From assembly GCF_030272615.1 (NCBI RefSeq), contig NC_081407.1, forward strand, positions 148,801,744 to 148,865,743: a DNA stretch of 64,000 nucleotides. Direction: 5' to 3'. This document shows positions 45,461 through 57,692 of this stretch, piece after piece. The position numbers and the translations under genes are program-made. Position 1 is the stretch's first letter, and every line of letters starts with the position of its first letter. This DNA is from Cryptomeria japonica (lineage: Eukaryota; Streptophyta; Pinopsida; Cupressales; Cupressaceae). The notes under the pieces are model-generated. The model ran no database searches, was not told the DNA's origin, and worked only from the letters and a program-made list of their open reading frames with translations.

Positions 45461-46251
45461 TGTAGACACCCAAATATGTCCACTTAATTAAATGAATACT
45501 TAGCATTTATTTGATTATTTAACCATCGATCAACACTTAATTAAATTAATATTTAATTAGTTCACCCCATCCCTCTTCTCCTATTAATTAAATAAATTTT
45601 TCAATTTATTTGATTTAATTCACTTAAACCATATTCTAAATTTTACTTAATACCCTCTCTCACATTTAAATAAATACTATTTATTTAAATCCCCCCACCC
45701 ACTTGCATTTTCCTACAAATGCAAGTTCCACATTTAAATATCTTTTTATTTAAATATATCCTATTTACCCTCACCCACTAACTATTCTTCTAGAACTTTC
45801 TAACCCCTTCCAAATTAGTCTAATCCCCAAATTAACCAACCTTTAACCCATGCTCATTCTCACACGTGAAGGACTCTTACATAGTATTTAATGTTTCCCT
45901 CCTTCAACACACTAACCCACATGGGTCTTGACCATTTAGTCAAGGCTTAACCATGGGTAAACTTTTCACAAGAGTTTACCCATTGGATAATAACCTTACC
46001 CTTGGATAAAATATTTATCTGCTAACCCCAACCATGGAGGGTAACCTTCTCCTCTCAAGCTCTCTTATGTTGCTACTTGTCATCTTGACATTGGTGCAAG
46101 TTACAAACATGGATTGAGGATCATGTTCCTCTCATGCAATCCTAGTCCTTGCTAAACCGAATTAATTTTGACCATCCAATCCTCTATTTTTCCCTATTAA
46201 AGGAGTCATCATCCTCGAGCAAAAAATGGAGCATTGTGAGAATTATTACTA
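45461..46251 (+). repeat. Gypsy-type LTR, left part, interrupted by Copia-2
   Basis: Begins TGTAGACACCCAAATATG, the same start as the G1 LTR at 11,159. It has the same order of features: AATTAAAT-rich block, CCC-rich block, hairpins and a TATA-like CTATTAAAGG (about 46,195). Copia-2 inserted at 46,251; the sequence resumes at 53,892 (ATAGGTGCATTATC). Where the LTR ends on the right is not clear. It could be a solo LTR. Confidence 0.6.
45927..45981. repeat. Two hairpins in the gypsy-type LTR
   Basis: CTTGAC and GTCAAG form arms around six bases (45,927-45,944). GGGTAAACTTTT and AAGAGTTTACCC form 12-bp arms with one mismatch around CAC (45,955-45,981). They occupy the same LTR region as the hairpin array at 11,642. 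Confidence 0.6.
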
Positions 46252-47780
46252 TGATAGTTCTGATACTTAATATAAGTACAGATCCAATAGCCAACAAGAT
46301 GAGAGGGGGGGGGGGGGTGAATCATACAAACTTAATCTTCCATAAAACCATCAGATTCAACCTCAGTAACATATACTTTAGTAATATAACCAAAACTGTT
46401 AAACATGCAAACTCAAAAGCATACAAACATCATAAACCTCATAACACCAGATTTAACGTGGAAACCTAAATAGGGAAAAACCACTGTGGGATTTCAGACC
46501 CACTAAGAAATATACTCTTCTAGAGTATGCTCGGTTAAAAGAAAATCCTGTTAAAAATTACAAACACATTGCTAGATGTGACCCGGTTAAGGAATTTCCC
46601 TCAGATCTGTTAGGATCTTCACCTTGTTAGAAGTGACCTTGTTAAAGGATTTCAAACACTTAATCAGAATGTCACCTTGCTAGAGGGTTTTACAAATAAG
46701 ACTGTTCAGTCCACTTGGTTAAGATATTTTCTATCACTTTCACAAAATAACAGTAATAAAATCTATCTGCAACTTCACATCTAAAATGCTAAAGCAGATT
46801 CCTATTTGTTCAATACAATCTAGACATAGAACTAATCTTGTCTATCTGTTGGGCTTCTATACTCTGTTATTCTAACAAGTCTTCAAGCTTCTGTGCTCGG
46901 TAATCACTATGTAGCATCTCGGTGCATACACTTGCTCACATGCATTGTTTATCAACAGTTTCCTATTTATAAACAATTAGGTAACCACTTAATCTCATTG
47001 ATCACATTTCCCATGATCAATCATAGCCATCAGATCTTCTATCTTGTCCAGGTTCAATGCATCTTTCGATCTGAAAACGTTTTACCCCGCCTTTGAACTT
47101 GCATATTAGTCTTGGAACTTGTGCTAGGGTATTGCAGTTCAATCTGAGCTGTAGATCTTCATGCCGACTTTCCATTGCCTTAGATTCATTAACAAACTTC
47201 ATCCATGACTCACCAATCATTTAATTAGTTCCAGCTCATCCGCTTCCTTCATTAAATAACGCATGTAAACATTTAATGCATTCTGTTATAGCTCGGTTAC
47301 AACTTGGTAACAACTTGGCGAATACTAAACTTCACTCGGTAGACATTCCACTTTCATTAACCGATAGCGATAACCTTAGGGTTTACCGACTAGGTTCTTT
47401 GCTTGATAACATAGTATAGTATTAACCTCTACAATTTACAACATATGTATGATGTTAAAACAATCTAAAACATCATGATCTCATCATTGTCTGACTCGGT
47501 ACTAGTTGCCCATTGAATACCTTATTCATCCCCTTATTCCTCATATTCTTTCATGTGTCTTTTACCGACATCTATATACTCTTTAAATCATACTTCTCAA
47601 GATATGGCAACATCATACTAAATTAGAAAATCATTTTCTTGACATCAATGACAAAATAATAATATCAAGACAATAAACATCCTTAATCAGTTATATCCAT
47701 AATCATCAACAACCTTCTCAATATCCTTATTGAAATGCCAACAATCTTTCATTGTCTGTTATAATGCAATATTTCCAACA
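46252..47780 (-). repeat. Copia-2 3' LTR
   Basis: 1,529 bp, preceded (minus strand) by the polypurine tract. Carries a run of 13 G on the plus strand at 46,305-46,317, where the partner LTR has an interrupted G-rich array. Confidence 0.92.
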
Positions 47781-47796
47781 ATCTCCCCCTTTGGCA
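47781..47796 (-). promoter_or_regulatory. Copia-2 polypurine tract
   Basis: On the minus strand AATGCCAAAGGGGGAGAT ends directly at the LTR start TGTTGGAAATATTGC. Identical in core to that of the 27.7-kb element. Confidence 0.88.
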
Positions 47797-48136
47797 TTGA
47801 TGGAAAAACCAATTGATTTGACCTTAAAAGATTCAAATTGCTGTGATTTGAAAATGCTGAAATGCTCTCCCCCATATATTAGTCTTCTCCCCCTTTGACA
47901 ACAATGCCAAAAAGTAAAGAACTAAAACATAATTTCTTCCTGTATGAAGTGATTTCCTCTGTTGTGTATCAATTCAGTCTCGGTCAAAGCATTTTGTCTT
48001 CAATTCCCGTTCCTTGTAATAATTCCTGTAATAATTCATGTACACCTTTAGAAAACATCCTAAAGTGTATAAATCAACATCAACTCCCAAAAGATATTCG
48101 ATAGAGTCATCGGATTGATGCTTTCACCGAACTCGG

Positions 48137-49373
48137 TCAATGAGTAGAAGATAGGGGTAGGACCCCTAACTTATTTCTGAGATATTCAAAAGTGTCCCTT
48201 GGTAGTGGCTTGGTGAAGATATCTGCTATTTGTTCCTTTGTGCTAGCATACTCCAACACCACTTTCTTCTCTAAGATGATGATATTTGATAGAGATGTGC
48301 TTTGTCTTAGAGTGCATAATAGGATTCTTTGAAATATTAATGGCACTAGTATTGTCACAGAATATAGTTATTGGCTCGGTAACTTTCTCATTTATACCTT
48401 CCAACAGTTGTTTGATCCATGCAATGTTGGTACAATTCAATGTTGTAGCAACGTATTCAGCTTCTATTGTTGACTGTGAAACACATCCTTGTTTCTTGCT
48501 AAGCCAACTCACGAGTCTTTGTCCTAAAAAGAAAGCTCCTCCACTTGTGATTTTTCTGTCATCAATGTTGCCTGCCCAATCAGCATCAGTATAAACTTTT
48601 AAATCAAAATCATTTCCTTTCAGATATACTAAGCCATAATCCTCTGTCCCTTTCAAGTATCTAAAAATTGTTTTGATTGCTTTCATGTGTGTTTCCTTAG
48701 GATCTGCTGAGAATCTTGCAACTATACCTACTGCATGTGCTATGTCTAGTCTGCTATGAACAACATATTGTAGCTTTCCAATCATAGATCGGTAAAGTGT
48801 CTCATCAACAGATGCAGATTCATCATTCTTTGATAATTTACAGTTGGTAGTCATAGGAGTACTTACTGGTTTTGAATCCTCTATTCCAAATTTCTTCAAG
48901 ATTTCCTTTATGTACTTGGATTGAGTAATGAAAATCTCATTTTTCATTTGCAGTATCTGTAAACCTATAAAATACTTTATCTCACCGATTAATGACATCT
49001 CAAATTCTTTTCTCATTTCATTTCCAAAGTTCTTGCATAAAGAGTCATTTTCGCAAAATATAATATCACCAACAAATATGCCTGAGATCAGTATTCCATT
49101 TTCATCATTCTTCATGTACATGTTGTTGTTCTCACTTGTCCTTATAAAACCAATCTTAATCAAATAAGAGTGCAATCTTTCATACCATGCTCTAGGTGCT
49201 TGTTTCAAACCATATAAAGATTTGTTCAATTTACATACCTGATGTTTATTATTGTCTTCAACAAATCCTTCAGGTTGTTCAATAAAAACTTCTTCTAATA
49301 TTCCATTCAGAAATGCAGATTTGACATCCATTTGATATACCTTAAAATTCTTGAAAGCAACATAGGCCAACAA
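48137..49373 (-). pseudogene. Copia-2 reverse transcriptase and RNase H
   Basis: A 376-codon frame (48,243-49,373) reads [31 protein letters not shown], the catalytic segment [41 protein letters not shown] and [14 protein letters not shown] frameshift near 48,250 moves the end ([17 protein letters not shown]) to another frame, closing at 48,137. The RT motif normally Y-V-D-D is F-V-G-D: the first catalytic Asp is Gly by a single base change. RNase H acids look intact. RT activity should be lost. Confidence 0.92.
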
Positions 49374-50161
49374 TGTTCTTACTCCTTCAAGTCTAGCAAC
49401 AGGTACAAAAGTTTCACCATAATCAATTCCTTCTTCTTGAGCATAACCTTTGCAAACTAGTCTTGCTTTGTTTCGAATGACCTCTCCTTTTTCATTTAGC
49501 TTGTTTCTGAAAATCTACTTTGTACCGATTACATTTTTGTCCTTTGGTCTTGGGATTAGTGTCCATGTGTCATTCTTCTTGATTTGATCAATCTCTTCTG
49601 TCATAGCATTTATCCAGTCTTTACTGTTAAATGCCTCTTTTACTATTCTCGGTTCGAATTCAGATATCAAACATGTGTTTTGTCTCAGTTTGTTCCTTAT
49701 CATCACTGGATCACCCTTATCTCCTATAATCTGACTTGGTGCATGATGTCTTCTGACATACTTGGCTAATACAGGCTTGGTAGGTTATGTATGATCTTCT
49801 TCATCACTTGATAATTGGATATTCTCTTCATTTTCTTCAACAGTCTTCTCGATTGAACATAGACAACTTTATCATAGTCTTCTGGTTCCTTGGAATTTCC
49901 TTCATCATTTCTTTCTGCAAATTCATCAATTTTCACATTTGCACTTTCTACCATTTTGTTAGATGATTTGATTAGACATATAAATGTTTTGCTTCTAGAA
50001 GAATAACCTAGAAATGTTCCCTCTTCACTTTTCTGATCAAACTTGCCATTTCTATCATATTTTTGAACATAGCATCTACTTCCAAAGATTTTAAAATAAC
50101 TTACATTAGGTTTCTTATCATACCAGATTTCATATGGTGTCTTCAAAGTACCTTTCTTCAA
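49374..50161 (-). pseudogene. Copia-2 integrase C-terminal linker and RT N-terminus
   Basis: 49,766-50,161 reads LKTPYEIWYDKKPNVSYFK, IFGSRCYVQ and GTFLGYSS, the usual post-integrase region. 49,515-49,706 reads KEAFNSKDWINAMTEEIDQ and NDTWTLIPRPKDKNVIGTK, the RT start. A TAG follows the latter at about 49,516, and the frame continues as [20 protein letters not shown] and [17 protein letters not shown] frame break lies near 49,790. Confidence 0.88.
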
Positions 50162-50167
50162 TTGAAC

Positions 50168-50653
50168 TCAGGTCAAGGTGTAAACTGCTATGCTTATTGC
50201 TTCTCTCCAAAATGTTTGTGGCACCTTCTTTTCAATCATTAGTGTTCTAGCACAATCCACAATAGATCTATTTCTTCTCTCAGCTATTCCATTCTGTTGT
50301 GGAGTTCTCGGTGCAGAGACTTGTCTTTTAATACCATGATCATTGCAAAATATGTTGAACTCATCAGATGTGAACTCTCCTCGTCTATCTGATCTAAGAC
50401 ATTTCAGTTGTCTTCCTGTTTCATTTTCAACTCTTGCCTTGTACCATTTAAACATTTGAAAAGCTTCTAATTTTTCTTTTAGAAACATTACTGACATCAT
50501 CCTTGAATAGTCATCCACAAATAATATGAAATATTTATCACCATAATAACTTTGAACTTTCATATGACCGCAAAGATCAATGTGCACTAGATCTAAAATT
50601 CCCTTAGAAGTGTAAGACTTACTTGTAAAGCTTGATCTTGTCATCTTACCCAT
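50168..50653 (-). pseudogene. Copia-2 integrase core
   Basis: 161 codons: HIDLCGHMKVQSYYGDKYF (first Asp), LRSDRRGEF (second Asp; the usual Gly-Gly is Arg-Gly) and NGIAERRNRSIVDCART (Glu region). The catalytic triad is present. The upstream HHCC finger is in the previous frame and is broken by a small indel at about 50,655. The frame ends at 50,168 and coding resumes in the next frame. Confidence 0.9.
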
Positions 50654-51559
50654 CTGGCATCCTCATCACATAGCATTCTCAGGTTTTTCAAGACTCGGTA
50701 GACCTCTTAATCGGTGCTTCTTGCTTATTTTGATCAGATTGTCAAAATTTACATGACAAAACCTTTTATGCCATAACCAGGTATTATCTATCTTTGCATG
50801 CAAACACTTATTCCGAGTTGAGTCAAGGTGAAATGTGCTACCTTTTGTTTGTGTCCCGGTAGCAGCTAACTTTCCATTCTTGTCATGAACTTTGACAATT
50901 CCTTTTTGAAATTCTATTCGGTAACCTGTGTTATTTAGCTGTGCTACACTCAACAAATTGTATTTCAAACCTTGAACCCAATAAACATCATTGCATTTTG
51001 CATTATCAAGAAGTGTTATAGATCCTTTACCTTTCACCGGACATGGTGCATCATTACCAAATCTAACATAGCCTCCATCATAATCTTCTAATATAACAAA
51101 CTTGTGTTTATCACCTGTCATATGATGTGAGCATCCACTATCTATAATCCAAGAATCATTAGTGTTTATGTGAGATATTAGGGCTTTTTCTTCATACCTT
51201 TCTTCATCTAATCCATCCTTGATAGCCACATAAACTACTTCCTTTGTATCAGTCTCATCTGATTTATCATCGTTAGATTCCTCATTAGCAATTAAACATG
51301 TCTTTCTATCTCTTCTTTTGAAGTCTCGATGTCCTCTGTAATGATTGTCTTTCTGTCTGTCATCTCGGTAATCTCTCTTTTCAGTAGAATCTTTATCAAG
51401 ACAGTTAGAAGCCATATGTCCTATCTTATCACAATTGAAACATTTCAAAGGTAGTTTTCCTTTATACTTATCTTTGCCTCTCGGTAACCTTTTGGCTAAT
51501 ATTGCTTCAGACTCTTCTTGCTTTCTGATTTCCTCATACAGTTTGTGTACTGCCTCCAT
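50654..51559 (-). pseudogene. Copia-2 zinc knuckle, protease and pre-integrase
   Basis: 297 codons from 51,559. The CCHC knuckle CFNCDKIGHMASNC is complete. A Lys/Asp/Arg-rich linker precedes the protease motif WIIDSGCSHHMTGDKHKF (Asp-Ser-Gly). Then come VQGLKYNLLSVAQLNNTGY and the pre-integrase LWHKRFCHVNFDNL. The frame ends in a stop just after PENAM because of an indel, before the CQMGKM half of the finger. Confidence 0.92.
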
Positions 51560-52261
51560 GTTCTTACGAAATCTTTCACTTGCTTTGTTTCATTGAAATC
51601 ATTAGATTCATCAAAATGAAAAGAACTAAATGTAGATTCAACTTTATTTACCGAAGATCCACTGTTATCAAAATTACTTAACTCAAATGCGTGTAGCTTA
51701 CCAATAGTAGCATCTAAAGAAACTAGCATATTAGGTACAAACCTCAATTCATTGATTGCAGAGACTCGGATTGCATAAGCTGGTAGAAGGCTTCTCAAGA
51801 ACTTACTTGTTATATCCTTTTATTCAATAGTTCCACCTGCTCCTTTAATTTGATTGACAATCTTCTTTAGTCTTGTACTGTACTGAGTTATGTTCTCATA
51901 TTCATTCATCCTCATAGATTCAAGTTGTCCTCTTAGACTATCTACTTTTGCTCTTTGAACATATTCATCTCCTCCATATACTGATATGAGCTTATCCCAC
52001 ATTGCCTTTGCATCATTGCAGCCTTCTAGATCATTAAACTTTGAGTCAGTCAATGCAAATGTTATTTCAATCATTGCTTGAATATGTTCTTGCTTTGCCT
52101 TTATCTCTTCCATAGTCAATGGATAGGTGCTCGGTGTGACAAATATCATTCTCCAGATAGTATACAACATATTCTCCAACTCCTGATAAATGTAGCTTCA
52201 TCCTTTTCTGCCATGTAGAGAAAGTTGACTTGTTCAGCTTCGGTGCATCCCTCTTATACAT
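51496..52261 (-). pseudogene. Copia-2 gag
   Basis: Minus-strand gag starts MYKRDAPKLNKSTFSTWQKR at 52,261. A frameshift near 52,140 moves it to the frame 51,820-52,179, which holds CNDAKAMWDKLISVYGGDE, QLESMRMNEYENI and RLKKIVNQIKGAG (the UBN2-like capsid core). A TAA at 51,820 and a frameshift near 51,560 follow before the zinc knuckle. It would form the virus-like particle shell. Confidence 0.88.
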
Positions 52262-52311
52262 CTTTGGATCTTTAACTCAAGTGTCTTTAAACTTTCCTTT
52301 TGGAGTCCAAA

Positions 52312-52323
52312 GCTCTGATACCA
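52312..52323 (-). promoter_or_regulatory. Copia-2 primer-binding site
   Basis: Plus-strand GCTCTGATACCA, i.e. TGGTATCAGAGC on the minus strand, two bases from the 5' LTR. Exact copia Met-tRNA site. Confidence 0.93.
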
Positions 52324-52325
52324 AT

Positions 52326-53886
52326 TGATAGTTCTGATACTTAATATAAGTACAGATCCAATAGCCAACAAGATGAGGGGAGGGGAGGGGAGGGGTGGGG
52401 GGTGAATCATACAAACTTAATCTTCCATAAAAACATCAGATTCAACCTCAGTAACATATACTTTAGTAATATAACCAAAACTGTTAAACATGCAAACTCA
52501 AAAGCATATAAACATCATAAACCTCATAACACCATATTTAACATGGAAACCCAAATAGGGAAAAACCACTGTGGGATTTTGGACCCACTAGGAAATATAC
52601 TCTTCTCGAGTATGCTCGGTTAAAAGCAAATCCTACTAAAGATTACAAACACATTGCTAGATGTGACCCGGTTAAGGGATTTCCCTCAAATCTGCTAGGA
52701 TCTTCACCTTGTTAGAAGTGACCTTGTTTAAGGATTTCAAACACTCAATCAGAATGTCACCTTGCTAGAGGGTTTTACAAATAAGACTGTTAAGTCCACT
52801 TGGTTAAGAGATTTTCTGTCACTTTCACAAAATAATAGTAATAAAATCTATTTGCAACTTCACATCTAAAATGCTAAAGCAGATTCCTATTTGTTCAATA
52901 CAATCTAGACATAGAACTAATCTTGTCTATCTGTTGGGCTTCTATACTCTGTTATTCTAACAAGTCTTCAAGCTTCTGTGCTCGGTAATCACTATGTAGC
53001 ATCCCTGTACATACACTTGCCTGAATGCATTGTTTATCAACAGTTTCCTATTTATAAACAATTAGGTAACCGCTTAATCTCCTTGATCACATTTCCCATG
53101 ATCAATCATAGCCATCAGATCTTCTATCTTGTCCAGGTTCAATGCATCTTTCGATCTGAAAACGTTTTACCCTGCCTTGGAACTTGCATATTAGTCTTGC
53201 AACTTGTGCTAGGGTATTGCGGTTCAATCTGAGCTGTAGATCTTCATGCCGACTTTCCATTGCTTTAGATTCATTAACAAACTTCATCCACGACTCACCA
53301 ATCATTTAATCAGTTCCAGCTCATCAGCTTCCTTCATTGAATAACGCATGTAAACATTTAATGCATTCTGTTATAGCTTGGTTCAACTCGGTAACAACTC
53401 GGTGAATACTAAACTTCACTTGTAGACATCCCGCCTTCATTAACCAATAGCGATAACCTTAGGGTTTACCAACTAGGTTCCTTAAGGTTTACCGACTAGG
53501 TTCTTTGCTTGATAACATAGTATAGTATTAACCTTTACAATTTACAACATATGTATGATGTTAAAACAATCTAAAACATCATGATCTCATCATTGTTTGA
53601 CTCGGTACTAGTTGCCCATTGAATACCTTATTCATCCCCTTATTCCTCGTATTCTTTCCTATGTCTTTTACTAACATCTATATACTCTTTAAATCATACT
53701 TCTCAAGATATGGAAACATCATACTAAATTAGAAAATCAATTTCTTGACATCAATGACAAAATAATAATATCAAGACAGTAAACATCCTTAATCAGTTAT
53801 ATCCATAATCATCAACAACCTTCTCAATATCCTTATTGAAATGCCAACAATCTTTCATTGTCTGTTATAATGCAATATTGCCAACA
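52326..53886 (-). repeat. Copia-2 5' LTR
   Basis: 1,561 bp. Nearly identical to the 3' LTR except for scattered changes, a small duplication near 53,462-53,500 (TTACCNACTAGGTTC twice) and the G-rich array at 52,377-52,402. Small divergence means recent insertion compared with the other elements. Confidence 0.92.
52377..52402 (+). repeat. G-quadruplex-type array in the Copia-2 5' LTR
   Basis: Four GGGG runs separated by single A, then T and six G. This matches a four-tetrad G4 pattern with one-base loops. The 3' LTR has a plain G13 here. Confidence 0.8.
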
Positions 53887-53891
53887 TACTA

Positions 53892-56800
53892 TAGGTGCAT
53901 TATCATTGTGACTTAAGATTTCTCATAGTATAGCAATCCTAGTTTGTGCATTGGCATACCAATAGGATTTTAATCATCAACCACTTCAAACCTTCATTTG
54001 TCATCTTGGTGTGAGTGCTTAAGCTGAGGGCATACTTCATGTAGCCACAAGATCTTGAAGAGGAGAAGGACAAGGAAGAGCCAACATCATCAAGCATAGG
54101 GGGGAATATTAGAGTTGTCTACTTTATTTTCCTATTTGTTTTGTTACTAATCTTTCTTGATATGCTTTTGAAATGGATTTATCTTCATGTTATGCTTATG
54201 GTTGAAAGTTTACTAACATGATTTCTTTGTGATTCTCCACTAATCCCTTTTTCATAGCTTCATTTGATGGACCCGATGTGAATCACATTTTGCTTGAAAG
54301 TTCCTAAAGCCTGTTAGGCAATGCCTTTTTGTGCATATGGCGCAATCATTGTTTAAAAGTTAACATATTTTTTAGGTATTCAGTCTACTTTGCACCATTT
54401 TGTAAGTAAGAGAGGACATAAGGACAGGTTGTGGCATATGGTTTTACACTTACCTGTGTTGCCTTTGCTTGAAAGGGTATTGTGTTTCAATAATTTAACT
54501 CTGCGCCTACCAGGGGCTCTGCTTGAAGGCTTCTAAAGCTTTTAAAACCTTTTTCGATGCTTTTCTTGTATGGTTCATACGATGTCCATACATTGTTTCA
54601 AATCTTGGCGTGAATGAATTCTTGTTTGATATCTTTTTAAAATGTATGTCACCCAATGAAGATAGGCATAACTGAGCATATTTGGAACACTGCTTCCTTT
54701 CTATAGAAAGTCCTCCTTGATTCAAATATCATCTTTGTTGCTATGATGGGCATAGAAGAAATTAACACTAGCATCTTTCTCCATACTAAGAGTTAATCAA
54801 GCTTATGTATTTGATTTGTTTGGCTTCCTCTAGCTAAGTGATATTTAGGGGCAATTCGTAGAAAAGTCCCATGGTTCTTGGCAAGTTTTGGTACATAACA
54901 TCTAATAGAAGTTCACATTACATTGTGCTTTGAATGTTGTTCATAATATGTTACAAAGCTCCCATCGCATTATGCTTTGAATGCGTCTCTTTAAGTGCAT
55001 ATAGTATTCGGTCAAAATAGATAAACCTGTGCATTTTTCTGTTTTTATGCTTCGCCTGCAGGTCAACCACAGTAGGGGCAACTACGACATCTCACATAAC
55101 GCCCTCTACGGTTGGTTTGTTATCTGCATCAATCTTTATGTTTTGGGTGGCTGTCCATTAGCCATTCCAAAATTCGCATTTATGTGCAGGCCCAAAAGAT
55201 GTAAGCAAAGGTTGTAAATCTATGAGGTAACATCTTTTCAATGCATTGCAAACTACAACAGTTCATGTGTATGCATCCATGCCTTTTCTTGAAAGTTTTT
55301 AAAAGTCTTTTCAACAACTTTCAATGCATTCTATGAGATTGACATCTCTATGAATGTTGTCCCGGGTCAATTGCATTTACTTGAAAGTTTTTTTGAAAAA
55401 AGAAAAGCAAAAACTTGTTTCAAAGCCCACATGGCGGCTACATAAGTAAGGCCTTTTAATTAGTTTTCTTTTTAACAAAACTTATTTTATAAAAGTTTTC
55501 TTTCTTTTTAAGAATAGATTTTCTTAATCAGTTTAAATTGTTTATTTTTTTTAAATTAACTTTTTAAAATTATTTGTTTAGAATGTTTTTTTAGTTTTAA
55601 TTAATTTTTTAAGATTAGATTTAAATTAGTTTTGTTAATTTAGATTTAATTTTGTTTGTTAGTTAAATTTGATTTTTGTTTATGTGATTAGATTAGTTGG
55701 TTAGATTAGTTATCTCAATCTACTTTTGACTTTGGAAACTAATTTTGGGCTTACATCTTGTGTAGGATATCAAGGAGCATTTTTATAACACATCACTTGC
55801 AGGTTTTGGAAGACTTTCAAATTTGCAATCTTCTTTTTTGTTAACACATTTTAATGGTGAAAATTGACCAATCTTAGGATAGGCAATTTCTATTTTGCCC
55901 AATAATTTGGTTTAAAAATGAACAATCACATTTCTATCTCGGTTTAAAATGAACATTCACATTATCTCATTTCGTGCAATGATTTGGTTTACAACAAACA
56001 CTCATTTTGCTATCTTGGTCTAAACCGAATCTCATTTTGCTATCTTTGTCTAAAACAAATCTCATTTTTCTATATTGGCTAAAAATAACACCATGGTTGT
56101 TGGAGCAACATCTCCAAGTAGCAAATAGATCATATTGCAATGATGGGTTAAAAAGAACAAGTGTCTTTTGTGTCTGGCACGCTTGTGCAAATTTGTAGAG
56201 TGGAGCTACTTCTAACAAACACTATCCTCTCCTTGGTTCTTGTGGTCCTAGGTGCAAGAGAAAAGTGTTAGTAACACTTAAAAAATTTCTTTATCAGGAG
56301 AGGCTTTCCAAGGGACACATACACCCTTGGGATGACCTTGAGCAGTAAATCCTTCAAGCTGCTATAGAAATCGGGTGAGAGCTAAAGTTTTAGCCTTAGG
56401 TGTATCTGTTCCTATAGTTTAACTTGTCGAAAGGACATATGGGCCCCACTATGAGTTACTAGGCTCTTAAGTGAGTTAATGTCGAATGAACTTACATCTA
56501 AAGACATTGAACATTACTAGACACCTCTTATTTCATAAGTCCACCTGTTCTATTGATTGAGGATATTTGTGAAAAGTTCAGTGCAAGAGCATAGAAGGTT
56601 TTGCTCCCAAGATACTCACCATACATATTTCCTTAAGTCGAAACAAGGCTTTTTGAAAAGCTACTTGTGGCTTGATGAAAGTGGTGACCCCCCCATCATA
56701 GGGACCACCTATCTATTATGCTCGCGCAAGACTTAATATATCACATCCTTGTCTATCACTGCAAGATACATAAGGTATGTAGTACCAAAGTCAAATAAAT

Positions 56801-57139
56801 ATCAAGTTGTGGGATAAAAATATCGCAACAGGCCATTACCTTAGGGATAAAAAGTGTTTGAGTTGTCTTTGTCTTGTTTTATACCAGTGAAAATTTGGGC
56901 CGACTTTAAACCTATGAACATACACACAATAACAGGGTCAAAACGTTCATGATTGGGTTGATTTAGACCCACAAATTTTGTACCATTTTAAAAAAAGGCA
57001 ACAATATGTGCTTGTGTGCTTGACATGTTTTCTTGTCAAAGGAATCAAACATTTGGAACAAGTTACACCCCCACAACGATCTAAACAAACAAAAACAAAC
57101 ATTTTTTAAAGAGCCATCAATGCTTCGTGTTTGGAAATC
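53892..57139. other. Unassigned region right of Copia-2
   Basis: Begins with the continuation of the gypsy-type LTR. A purine-rich stretch with AGGGGGGAATATTAGAG (about 54,098) looks like a polypurine tract, but no LTR start follows that matches another in the window. 55,440-55,720 is T-rich with TTAGATT repeats. CCTGCAGGTCAACC (about 55,062) looks like a splice acceptor, but the following 62-codon frame has no motif. No gene is supported. Confidence 0.4.
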
Positions 57140-57692
57140 TCTCACTGACTACAGGCTTTTGCTGAGATAAAACAATAATGGTAAACTCACAAAATGCATC
57201 CACAATACCAAAAAGAGTTCTGGTTATAGCTTTGTTTTGTACCAGTTCATAAACCCTAAACCCTTTTACCGGTAACTCCCTTACTCTAAGAAAGATTTAC
57301 AAATTATTTACTGACCATTGCATGATATTACTTTCACATACAAATGATCTGCATACATATCCTTTGCATCACTTTTCTTCTCCACATTTGTTGTATTTAT
57401 TGTCCTATATCAAAATGACCTAAAAAACTGACTTATATACCCTTTACAAACAATATGCCTTATGTCGGCTTACAACATGTTACAAAAGATATTCAATGTT
57501 GGCTCTATACAATAATTATAAAATGATTTTATAAATAAAACATTTTCCCAGATCCCAGACTGATGTTAGCTTCACTGAAGTGTTGAATGTCGGTATCGGT
57601 GCCAGTGTCGGTATCTGTCGATGTATGCTTTCTAAAGAATCTTGTTGCCATCAATGACGACATATGAATCCAATGAGTGTCAATTGACAACA
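57140..57692 (-). repeat. Truncated LTR of the 27.7-kb element family
   Basis: On the minus strand it starts TGTTGTCAATTGACACTCATTGG (57,692) and follows the LTR of the 27.7-kb element through GTCATTGATGGCAACA, GGGTTTAGGGTTT and GTAGTCAGTGAGAG (57,140), then loses similarity. More diverged than the other two copies. The missing part is the same final third that is missing from the LTR at 34,215. Confidence 0.72.

Larger units (their letters stand above)
46252..53886 (-). mobile_element. Copia-2, nearly complete young copia element
   Basis: LTRs at 52,326-53,886 (5', 1,561 bp) and 46,252-47,780 (3', 1,529 bp) begin TGTTGG and end TATCA on the minus strand. They are very similar to each other. 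Perfect 5-bp target duplication TACTA at 46,247-46,251 and 53,887-53,891. Primer site and polypurine tract are in the expected places. Gag, protease, integrase, RT and RNase H follow in copia order with only a few frameshifts. Long LTRs, the DSGCSHHMTGDK protease and the PPT suggest a SIRE-like lineage, tentatively. It interrupts the gypsy-type LTR. Confidence 0.95.

Noticed and set aside
54090-54120. Purine tract as an LTR-element PPT
   Set aside because: No LTR start with a partner in the window follows it, so an element end could not be supported.
55029-55217. Possible exon after a CCTGCAG acceptor-like site
   Set aside because: 62 codons without motif and no matching donor or neighbouring exon.
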